From: CBDAPI01 sp965248635
GTDB taxonomy: Bacteria; Acidobacteriota; UBA6911; RPQK01; CBDAPI01
Assembly (NCBI GenBank): GCA_965248635.1
Contig: OZ252114.1
Coordinates: 3,596,001-3,660,000, forward strand
Direction: 5' to 3'
Length of the DNA stretch: 64,000 bases
Shown here piece by piece: positions 58,201 through 64,000 of this stretch. The translations under genes and the position numbers were made by a program. Every line of letters begins with the position of its first letter. Position 1 is the first letter of the stretch. The notes under the pieces were generated by a model that was not told the origin of the DNA, did no database searches, and saw only the letters and a list, made by a program, of their open reading frames with translations.

Positions 58201-60131
58201 GGGCTGTGGGAGGCGGCAGCGGGTTCGGGTCGCTAACTGGTGGAATCTCATCAATCATCACTTCTCTTACCGCAGCACTTGGACCAGTAGGGGCAATCAT
58301 ATCGGGTATAATCGCTGTCATAGGGCTGGTAATTAAGTTCGGCGGAGAAATTGCTGATTTTGCAGCGAACTTGCCAACGGCTATCAAAGTCATCTTTCCG
58401 GTCCTGGGCCTCATCGACATCTTCCACAACACCCCGATCGAGGCCGGAAGCAAGGAATCGGTCAGGGACTTCGGCGTTGGAGTTAGCGAGCGTTCGATTA
58501 AGAACTTCCTGCCCAGTGTCGGTCTCTCTGAAAAACAGTTTGAGCCGATCAGAAAGGATATTCTCTCCTCCCCTAAGTTTCTCGAAGACATGCTGATCCC
58601 GGCCGCCAAGGCCCAAGGCAAGCTAGAGGAACTCATTGCCAGCTTCAGTAGATTAGAGACCAGCTGGGGAACCTTCGATCTGTCGGGACCGCTTCGAGAG
58701 GCCATAGAGTCGGGGAACTTTGAAGCCTACAATGACGCCTGGGAAGAGGTCTTTAAAAAATCCGACAGACTGGTTAACCAATTTGGCCCAGATTTCATTC
58801 AGACCCTCGGCGGAACGGAAATGGCCTTGGAAGAAGCCGGACAAGCCACGGATCGGTACTCCGAAGAACTGAAGAATCTAGCAGCAGCCTCTGGGGTGGG
58901 AGTAGAACATTTAGACGTCTTCTCTGCCGCTATGGACAGCCAAAAGGGGATCGTCGGAGGACTACAAGAGGGGATGGCTGGATTCCTCGGGACAGTGGTC
59001 GGGTTTGGGGAAACGCTGCGTGCCGAAACCGATCTAACGGACGATCAGATACAACGCCTCGGCTGGGAGATGTTTGGGGACCAGGCACGGGAGCTGGCTG
59101 CTGGTTTTGAGCTTTTGGGATTAGAGATCCCCCCGCTAATGCAACAGATCCTAGATTTTGGCGATGCCATTGGGGTCGCTTCGGAAAACATGGACACCTT
59201 CGGCACGGCCTATCTTTCTGGAGCATCAACCCTGGGGGCCTTACAAGAAAGGACGGCGGCGCTTAGTGGAGAAATATCTGGGTTGACATCATTGCTACTC
59301 CAAAGCATGGATGCAGCCCAGGCTAACGAGGTCATCTGGGCGTTGTTTGGCGACAACATCACTCAGGTTGCCCAAGAATTCATAATACTGGGACAAGAGG
59401 TCCCCTCTTTTATTCAGGACATGCTCGATGTAGGCGCGAGCATCAATGCAGTCTCTGACGAGTTCATTCGGATGGCCGACGCAGCCGATATCGCCAAGGA
59501 TCAATGGGACGCGTTTGCCAGAGGCCGGGAAAAAGGTGCACAAACTGCAAAGGGGGTGTCGGATCGGGCGGCCTTTCTGGTTGGAGATATCGAAGCATGG
59601 ACCAACAAGAATCTGTCTCGATTCGGAGACGACATCGAAGCCGCGCAGAAGCTGGGCTGGGACGTGTTCGGAAGACAGGCTCAAGCAATCGTAACTCAGC
59701 TGGACGCCTACCGTTTGGATGTGCCGGGATTGTTGCGGATGGTCGTGGACTGGGGCCAGGATCGGGGATTGCTGGAAGGCCAGGATATCCCGAGGCCCAA
59801 CCTTCCTACCCCTCCACGGACCAGCCTTTCCCGATCCTTCGGGGGATCGAGCCGATCCGTCTCTTCGGGAAGCTCCTCCCTGGCTAGCCTGTCGGCTTCC
59901 GGCCTGCTACCGATTCAGAAAGCCGCCGAGCAGTTGGCCCAGGGTCAGGCCGAGCAGGTGGTGCCGCTGCTTCGCTCCATTAACCAAGGCATCAACCCGG
60001 ACGAGGGAGTGGAGACTCGATTCTTGCCGCGAAGGACCGTCGTGCGGCGCGAGGAAGTCGCTGAGATCGTCAAGGACATCCTGCTTCTGGACGAAGGCGG
60101 CGTTCGAGAAGTCATAAGGGAAATCCAGTAG
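55290..60131 (+). CDS. Phage tail tape measure protein
   Basis: 1613 aa, implying a tail of roughly 240 nm by the usual 1.5 A per residue rule. N-terminal TP901-type core (~90-370: FDQAMTESTAIMGKLSDEM, IAKQTTFSATEAAESFFFLASAG, FAQAGAFDMARATDLLTDA). Hydrophobic helices (~415-490), long coiled coil (~590-880), another Gly/Ile-rich membrane-like stretch (~975-1050). The last ~300 residues hold three degenerate ~95-105-residue repeats containing W-x-x-F-G and a Leu/Pro motif. Transglycosylase or peptidase domains are not apparent. Confidence 0.92.
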   Translation: MPESIGGAVFEIWTDDVKLERGIQSAREKAKQLSGDFGRLGKKIESSLKRAHFERLGKQLTSVGKKLTLGLTAPITAFAALTIKTFGDFDQAMTESTAIMGKLSDEMKNRMTDAAKEIAKQTTFSATEAAESFFFLASAGLSAEQSIAALPRVAKFAQAGAFDMARATDLLTDAQSALGLTVEDTAQNMENMNRVSDVLVKANTLANAKVHEFSEALTNRAGVALRSLNKDLEEGVAVLGVFADQGIKGQRAGEQLSIVLRDLQTASLDNKEAFQAANVAVFDQAEKMRNLADITDDLTRRLAPMTDEQKKAELAMLGFQDRSQAAILQLVGLGGQIRKYEEELRNAGGITEEVSEKQLEGLNAKLKQLWNAITNLQISIGEAGLLDFVADLVKSLTGFISRLSELNPAILKWGTVIAGVAAAIGPVLIALGAMLPAITAITGAIAGAGGLVAVLTAGGGVLIGPVGWIAAIGAATYALGSFLDKFEWWRRETLRTKQGAEKLNEELLELGIVVERGELRIDHWADKLIEAAQKAGILGEDFRRLSTDVESTGAASTESKNQFEELMAKISESSQKFVDFSKTARDANIPVNALTKSQEELADRLKDLQALPKEVAEQIAFLERAGFSAEQQFALLSGRLDELVRASELVKLQIPDSAQELIEFGEAAQASQKQFHKSMDKIGESIKGQAGEMGKLIKNTDSWGKSVTGLEKKLKEKLKTLAKLEKDAAKIFKATGQNIQGFQQWGKGTSELRERIERLSETLNAGRERMTALKERAEALKVSIEADERAFLDLQERIRKVTGKELKGFQKAADKVKDSIDKKKGALVRVQGEYDNLADVVEASEGQLEHLNETLDDHKNNLGDVGEAAKGMAKDHQEAIDEAAREAERLTRVWEETMGNVVASISENLTDALFEAKNFADGMKKTFKEMAKGLVQLLIAELFSPLRDLMLGLGQSIRKWLFGGQGGLTGGAVGGGSGFGSLTGGISSIITSLTAALGPVGAIISGIIAVIGLVIKFGGEIADFAANLPTAIKVIFPVLGLIDIFHNTPIEAGSKESVRDFGVGVSERSIKNFLPSVGLSEKQFEPIRKDILSSPKFLEDMLIPAAKAQGKLEELIASFSRLETSWGTFDLSGPLREAIESGNFEAYNDAWEEVFKKSDRLVNQFGPDFIQTLGGTEMALEEAGQATDRYSEELKNLAAASGVGVEHLDVFSAAMDSQKGIVGGLQEGMAGFLGTVVGFGETLRAETDLTDDQIQRLGWEMFGDQARELAAGFELLGLEIPPLMQQILDFGDAIGVASENMDTFGTAYLSGASTLGALQERTAALSGEISGLTSLLLQSMDAAQANEVIWALFGDNITQVAQEFIILGQEVPSFIQDMLDVGASINAVSDEFIRMADAADIAKDQWDAFARGREKGAQTAKGVSDRAAFLVGDIEAWTNKNLSRFGDDIEAAQKLGWDVFGRQAQAIVTQLDAYRLDVPGLLRMVVDWGQDRGLLEGQDIPRPNLPTPPRTSLSRSFGGSSRSVSSGSSSLASLSASGLLPIQKAAEQLAQGQAEQVVPLLRSINQGINPDEGVETRFLPRRTVVRREEVAEIVKDILLLDEGGVREVIREIQ

Positions 60132-60931
60132 TGTCGAATCTTACCTATCTGTCTGTCGTGGATAACGTAATCTCAGATGCTACCGTGAGCCTGGTTGGAA
60201 TGAACACGGCTGATACCGATTTTCCGCTGACCAACCTTGAAAAGCTCCCGATTTCACTCCCCTACAGAACGTCGGAAAACGTTTCAGAATCCAAGGTACT
60301 GGTCGATCTGGGAGCGGGAACCCACTCCATCGATTTCGCCGCTGTCGTGGCCCACAATCTCAGCCCCAATGGATCCATTAAACTCCGGCGTGGACCCACG
60401 TCAAATCCCGGCAGTACGAATGAAGTGGATATGGAGTTCAGTTTCTACAATCACAGACTGGCCTTCTATTTTTTCTCCACCTCCGTGGCGGATCGATACT
60501 GGTCCTTAACGCTCGCCAAAGGGACCGGTGAAACCGATTACAAATTAGGCGCTGGCTACCTGTTGATGGGATCGGCGACGGAATTGCCCATGCAGTTTTC
60601 GTCTCCTTACCGCGTTCAGAGAATCATGCGCCAAAGATATGTAGAGACCGAAAGCGGGGAACCGATTGTTGGGGAGATCCTTTACGACCGGTACGGATTG
60701 CAAGTGTCCTTCGAAAATATGGACACCGATGAAGCAGAGGCCACGGAGAGATTTCTGCGAGATCTCGATTGGCGGCGCTATCCGGTCCTGATCGCACCGG
60801 AAGGCCCAGATTCCGAAGAGGTCTACTTTGCCCGTTTGCAAGAACCGCAATCGCGTGAGTTCGAAACCAGCCAGGAACATGTGCGCAACCTGAGGTTTCT
60901 GACTGATCCATTCGGGAGAGAGATCACATGA
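60131..60931 (+). CDS. Phage distal tail-like protein
   Basis: 266 aa from GTG 60131, overlapping the tape measure stop. Beta-rich, with SKVLVDLGAGTHSIDFAAVVAHNL (a discoidin-like strand pattern) and FLRDLDWRRYPVLIAPEG near the end. Position after the tape measure suggests a distal tail or tip structural component. ATGA coupling to the next gene. Confidence 0.55.
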   Translation: MSNLTYLSVVDNVISDATVSLVGMNTADTDFPLTNLEKLPISLPYRTSENVSESKVLVDLGAGTHSIDFAAVVAHNLSPNGSIKLRRGPTSNPGSTNEVDMEFSFYNHRLAFYFFSTSVADRYWSLTLAKGTGETDYKLGAGYLLMGSATELPMQFSSPYRVQRIMRQRYVETESGEPIVGEILYDRYGLQVSFENMDTDEAEATERFLRDLDWRRYPVLIAPEGPDSEEVYFARLQEPQSREFETSQEHVRNLRFLTDPFGREIT

Positions 60932-62559
60932 GCCGCCTGGAGCCACTGGTCGAGATCGAATTGGATTCCGGCACCCTTCGATATTCCACTTCCGGGATCG
61001 TCTCGGCCAACTACTACTGGGAGCCCCGCCTGGTGTCCATCGGCGACATCAACCGGGAGATATCGGTCTTGCCGGAGAACTTTCGGGCGTCCGACATTAG
61101 CATAACGTTGGCCGACGCGGATCAGGCTATCTCCAAGCTGAGACGGGAGGAACCGTTCCGGCGTCGTAAGGTCAAGATCCTGCTGGGCCGGATGGATCAG
61201 GGAGAATCGGATTTTGAGACCATCGCCACGGGGGTGATCGAGTCCTGGCAGTCCAGAGACGATCAATTCATCATCCGTGCCGTCGATCAGCCGATGGACT
61301 GGCTGGATGAGGCAACCGTGGGATTTACAACCGATCTCGTCCGGTTTCCCGCCCGCCCGGACACGACCGGGCTTCACCTGGTGCCCATTTTGATCGGCAA
61401 GGCTTCCTCGCCCACCGGGGCTCTTCCGTCCTATCTGATTGACGCCGCCGCCAGTCAGGCCGGTCGATACCGCTACGTGGCTGCCCATGGAGATATTAAA
61501 TCCGTGACGGCCGTCTACCGCTATGGCGTTCAATTGGCTTCTTCGGCCTATACGGTCCGAAAGGTCAACTACACCAGCCAGATCTTCACCGTGATCGACT
61601 TCACCACCGATCAGCGTGATTCGGATCTCGGCAGCGAGACGGAGATTACCTGGGACGGCGATGGCTGGACCAGCGACGGGACCGCCACGGGGAGCTCGCT
61701 GGCCAATCCGTCGGATCAGTACCAGGCGTTCCTGGAGTCGCAGGGGCTCACGGTGGATAGCACGTCGTTCACAACGGCCCAGACGGAATTCACCAGCCGC
61801 AACGTGACCGGAGCCATGATCTTCGTCGACCAGAACCAGACGCTGCGGCAAGTCGTGCGCCAGACGGCCCAGTCCTACAATCTGACCACTTACACGCTTC
61901 CCTCCGGGGCCATCGCCGTGACGGCGACGGGAGCCGTTCGAACTGCCCCTTCGGGTACGCTGATCGAGGTGGACGAGACGAAGGTGGCGCGGCGCGGCTT
62001 CTCCTTGTCGAGCAGCCGCAGACTGGCCTCGGAAATCGCCTATCGATATGCCTACAACGGGGTCAGCCGGGGGTTTGAAAAGACGGACCTCCTGCGGGAT
62101 CTACGCCAGGAGGCCAGACTGGGAGAACGGATTCGAATCGAGGAGGAGATGCCCTACGTCAGGGACGTCACCTCGGCCGCCGCCATGGTGGAGGACAAGC
62201 TGTTCTTCACCCAGGAGCAGCGGGCCGTAGCCACGATCGGCGGCGATCCTGCCGTGATCAAAGAGGTCGATGTCGGAGATTTTATTCGCGTCAGCCACTT
62301 CGCGGGATTGGGCGAGAGCGGCTACGCGAAGGAGGAGATGCGGGTGCTTGGGGTGGGCCTGAGTTTTCGGGATCAGGGATTAGTGGGACGCCTGAAGTGC
62401 GTGGACATCGTTCAGGATCTGGAGTTCACGACCGACTTCTTTGACTACCTGGACTACTCGACGCCCCGTACCTATACGACTCTGGAACGGGACCCTTACC
62501 TGGCGATCTTCAGCAACAGCCCCGTTCTGAGACTGAGATCCACAGCAGACTTAAACTAA
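60928..62559 (+). CDS. Phage tail tip / baseplate hub-like protein
   Basis: 543 aa. VEIELDSGTLRYSTSG at the start, SWQSRDDQFIIRAVDQPMDWLDEA, MIFVDQNQTLRQVVRQTAQSYNL, and DVGDFIRVSHFAGLGESGYAKEEMRVLGVGLSF. Size and position fit a tail-tip or hub protein of siphoviruses. No catalytic lysin domain seen. Confidence 0.6.
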   Translation: MSRLEPLVEIELDSGTLRYSTSGIVSANYYWEPRLVSIGDINREISVLPENFRASDISITLADADQAISKLRREEPFRRRKVKILLGRMDQGESDFETIATGVIESWQSRDDQFIIRAVDQPMDWLDEATVGFTTDLVRFPARPDTTGLHLVPILIGKASSPTGALPSYLIDAAASQAGRYRYVAAHGDIKSVTAVYRYGVQLASSAYTVRKVNYTSQIFTVIDFTTDQRDSDLGSETEITWDGDGWTSDGTATGSSLANPSDQYQAFLESQGLTVDSTSFTTAQTEFTSRNVTGAMIFVDQNQTLRQVVRQTAQSYNLTTYTLPSGAIAVTATGAVRTAPSGTLIEVDETKVARRGFSLSSSRRLASEIAYRYAYNGVSRGFEKTDLLRDLRQEARLGERIRIEEEMPYVRDVTSAAAMVEDKLFFTQEQRAVATIGGDPAVIKEVDVGDFIRVSHFAGLGESGYAKEEMRVLGVGLSFRDQGLVGRLKCVDIVQDLEFTTDFFDYLDYSTPRTYTTLERDPYLAIFSNSPVLRLRSTADLN

Positions 62560-62575
62560 ATTTGGAGTCATCACA

Positions 62576-62899
62576 ATGGCACGTCAAAAAGTCAACCCGC
62601 AACAGCTGGGAACCACAGTCACCACCTTGCGGACCATTGCCACAGGTCAGCAAGCGACGCTCATTCACATCGAGCTTTTCAATTCCAGCAATGCAGCCGT
62701 CACCGTCAAGATCTATCTCACGCCTTCCGGCGGCACGGCGGGCGCGGCCAATCAGGTCCTGGAGTACACCCTGGCCTCGACAGAAACCCGGGGATTCACC
62801 TGGCAGCAATTCCTGGCCGCGGGGGACAAGATCGAGGCCAGCGCTTCGGTGGCATCGGCAGCGACGGCCCATCTGTCCGTCCTGGAGGAGGAGGTCTGA
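62576..62899 (+). CDS. Small phage tail-associated protein
   Basis: 107 aa, beta-rich: LRTIATGQQATLIHIELFNSSNAAVTVKIYLTPSGG, FTWQQFLAAGDKIEASASVAS. It resembles a small virion surface or fibre-associated jelly-roll-like protein. No specific family recognised. Confidence 0.5.
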   Translation: MARQKVNPQQLGTTVTTLRTIATGQQATLIHIELFNSSNAAVTVKIYLTPSGGTAGAANQVLEYTLASTETRGFTWQQFLAAGDKIEASASVASAATAHLSVLEEEV

Positions 62900-63273
62900 T
62901 GGGCAGCACTTATACGACCCTCGCTCCCGAGCCGCCCAAGACCGATCCCAAGGAAGCCTATCTCAGCCAGGCGAGCCCGTTTAAAAACACCTGGTACACC
63001 ATCCTGGATCTGAGCGGTTCCGGTTATCTGCACGAAGTGAGAGCCACCAGTAGTGAACCTGTCAACACAGAGATCCGATGCACAATCGACGGCGGCACAG
63101 CCCAGATATCGTCTCACGATATAACAAGCTTGGATAGAATAGAGATTGGCAATGACACAAGGTTTGAATTGCACTTTCAGCGGGTTCGGTTTTTCACGTC
63201 CCTGAAGGTTGAGATACGAGCCACCGAGTTTATCGTGGCGCTCTACGGCAAGGTCTACTACTCGCAAGTCTGA
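62899..63273 (+). CDS. Hypothetical phage tail protein
   Basis: 124 aa, start overlapping the previous stop. NTWYTILDLSGSGYLHEVRATSSEPVNTEIRCTIDGG then TSLKVEIRATEFIVALYGKVYY. Beta-rich; a receptor-side appendage is possible. Function unknown. Confidence 0.5.
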   Translation: MGSTYTTLAPEPPKTDPKEAYLSQASPFKNTWYTILDLSGSGYLHEVRATSSEPVNTEIRCTIDGGTAQISSHDITSLDRIEIGNDTRFELHFQRVRFFTSLKVEIRATEFIVALYGKVYYSQV

Positions 63274-63527
63274 TGGCGAAATACACCTGGGTGGCTTTGC
63301 GCGGAAACGGCACGGTGAAGACTCTTTACCGGACCTCCGACCCCATCAACCCTCTCGGCCCTGAGGACACCACGCTCATGAACGCCACCGGCTATGACAA
63401 GGTCGATATCGGCTCCTACTACGACGCCGAGGGGGATTACTTCATGCACGGACCGCCCGTTCGCAGGGAGCACGAGCTGGCCCTTCTCTCCAGCGTCGAT
63501 TTCCACGCCCGCCGCAATACTCAATGA
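63273..63527 (+). CDS. Hypothetical phage protein, last intact prophage gene
   Basis: 84 aa, overlapping the previous stop by one base (TGATGG). MAKYTWVALRGNGTVKTLYRTSDPI, then DIGSYYDAEGDYFMHGPPVRREHEL. No domain recognised. The phage gene block ends here. Confidence 0.5.
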   Translation: MAKYTWVALRGNGTVKTLYRTSDPINPLGPEDTTLMNATGYDKVDIGSYYDAEGDYFMHGPPVRREHELALLSSVDFHARRNTQ

Positions 63528-63528
63528 C

Positions 63529-63690
63529 CAAGGGGATTCCCTTGCCTGGCGTCCGGCGAACGTCCGGCAAGCTCTAAGCCGCCTCGTTCTCTTTGCGTAG
63601 CCGTGCTTGCGCCGGGTCATAGGCTGCCTGGAGGCGCATCCTGTTCTTGAAGAGCCTTGAGCGACACTACTTCCTGCAGCATCTTTTCCC
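63529..63690. other. Prophage right remnant before IS1380 copy 2
   Basis: About 160 bp. A 6-bp-stem hairpin (CAAGGG/CCCTTG, 63529-63544) and a second inverted pair CTTGCC/GGCAAG (63541-63571) lie just after the last gene. On the minus strand a short open stretch ends RLQAAYDPAQARLRKENEAA, possibly the tail of a gene cut off by the IS. No second tRNA-derived att sequence is present. Confidence 0.4.
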
Positions 63691-64000
63691 CTAGCCCGGA
63701 TTATGCAGGAGATCTAAATTCAAGTGAGATTTGGGCCCAGAAAAAAGGCCGTAGCTCTCTGATATAAAAGGGTTTAGAGAAACAAAGACCCTAAACAGGA
63801 GCTACGGCAATGTCAAAAACAGTCTGCCAGAATACCCTGCCATTTCATAGCCACAGAAACATCACGGCTCGTTTTGATGGGGGGAGCCTCACTTCCGACG
63901 CAGGATGGTTGTTGTTTGGATCGCTGGATCGTCAACATCGATTGTGCGAGGGCTTCAGTTCCTGTATTTCGGAAAGTCGAGACCAACGCTACATTCGTCA
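63691..64000 (+). mobile_element. IS1380-family insertion sequence, copy 2 (truncated by window end)
   Basis: From CTAGCCCGG at 63691 the sequence is identical to 36722-37031, including the inverted-repeat end and leader hairpin. Same orientation as copy 1; the remainder lies outside the window. Confidence 0.93.
63810..64000 (+). CDS. IS1380-family transposase, N-terminal part of copy 2
   Basis: Begins at ATG 63810 (MSKTVCQNTLPFHSHRN) and runs off the window after 63 codons, identical to the start of the 36841 gene. Only the N-terminal, pre-catalytic region is visible. Confidence 0.93.
   Translation, partial: MSKTVCQNTLPFHSHRNITARFDGGSLTSDAGWLLFGSLDRQHRLCEGFSSCISESRDQRYIR

Larger units (their letters stand above)
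39926..63690. mobile_element. Degenerate siphovirus-type prophage
   Basis: A continuous plus-strand block of phage modules (replication, lysis, packaging, head, tail) in canonical order, broken only by two minus-strand toxin-antitoxin pairs. The left boundary is the tRNA-Arg fragment; the right boundary is cut by IS1380 copy 2. Absent: an intact integrase, a CI-like repressor and a long tail fibre. A frameshift in terminase and a split DUF1376 gene point to decay. About 23.7 kb remain. Confidence 0.85.

Noticed and set aside
39926..63690. Gene-transfer agent instead of prophage
   Set aside because: The holin resembles the GTA type, but the replication gene, toxin-antitoxin pairs and tRNA attachment fragment fit an integrated phage better.

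Overview
The window looks like chromosome from a GC-rich diderm (Gram-negative-type) bacterium carrying one integrated, decaying siphovirus-like prophage. Outer-membrane assembly (LptE), separate GlyQ/GlyS subunits, the succinylase lysine pathway, frequent GTG/TTG starts, and CehA/McbA, DUF3604 and GT87-type genes would suit Acidobacteriota or a similar environmental lineage. That placement is an inference from gene content only.

Region 1 (1-11.4 kb) is an envelope/glycan neighbourhood of polytopic membrane proteins. It holds four GT87-like (PimE-type, ex-DUF2029) genes, a GT-C-like protein cut by the window edge, a DUF6798-like membrane protein and a CapA-type metallophosphatase. One GT87 gene carries two frameshifts. 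Another is split by a complete IS21-family element (istA/istB, terminal inverted repeats, 6-bp target duplication). Region 2 (11.3-23.1 kb, minus strand) is core housekeeping: inositol-phosphate synthase, glyS/glyQ, recO, mgtE, pssA/psd, a YdcH-like protein, phoH, rpsT, holA, lptE and dcd. Region 3 (23.2-36.4 kb) has an HU protein, a site-2 protease, moaA, a GT4 glycosyltransferase, a Nudix hydrolase, a BON/peptidoglycan-binding exported protein, a sodium:solute symporter with a Tat-exported CehA-like metallohydrolase, and dapA-dapB-dapD. Its gene junctions carry six arrays of degenerate 7-bp tandem repeats, some of which supply coding ends of neighbouring genes.

Region 4 (36.5-39.9 kb) is scarred. 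An IS1380-family element replaces the end of a small gene. It is followed by a carboxymuconolactone decarboxylase-like gene, a 5'-truncated DUF3604 gene, and a chimeric ORF joining the N-terminus of a peptidyl-prolyl isomerase to the C-terminus of a tyrosine integrase. Next comes a 46-bp 3' fragment of a tRNA-Arg(ACG) gene, which reads as an attachment site.

Region 5 (40-63.5 kb) is the prophage. Its order is early/replication genes (DUF1376), HigBA, lysis (M15 endolysin, holin), HicAB, terminase, portal, head morphogenesis, prohead protease, HK97 capsid, head-tail connectors, tail tube, tail-assembly chaperones with a probable -1 programmed frameshift, tape measure (1613 aa) and tail-tip proteins. 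No intact integrase, CI-type repressor or receptor-binding fibre is visible. The terminase is frameshifted and the DUF1376 gene is split at an 11-bp tandem repeat whose copy number sets the frame. The window ends inside a second copy of the IS1380 element, identical over the 310 bp visible and in the same orientation, so two direct copies bracket the prophage.
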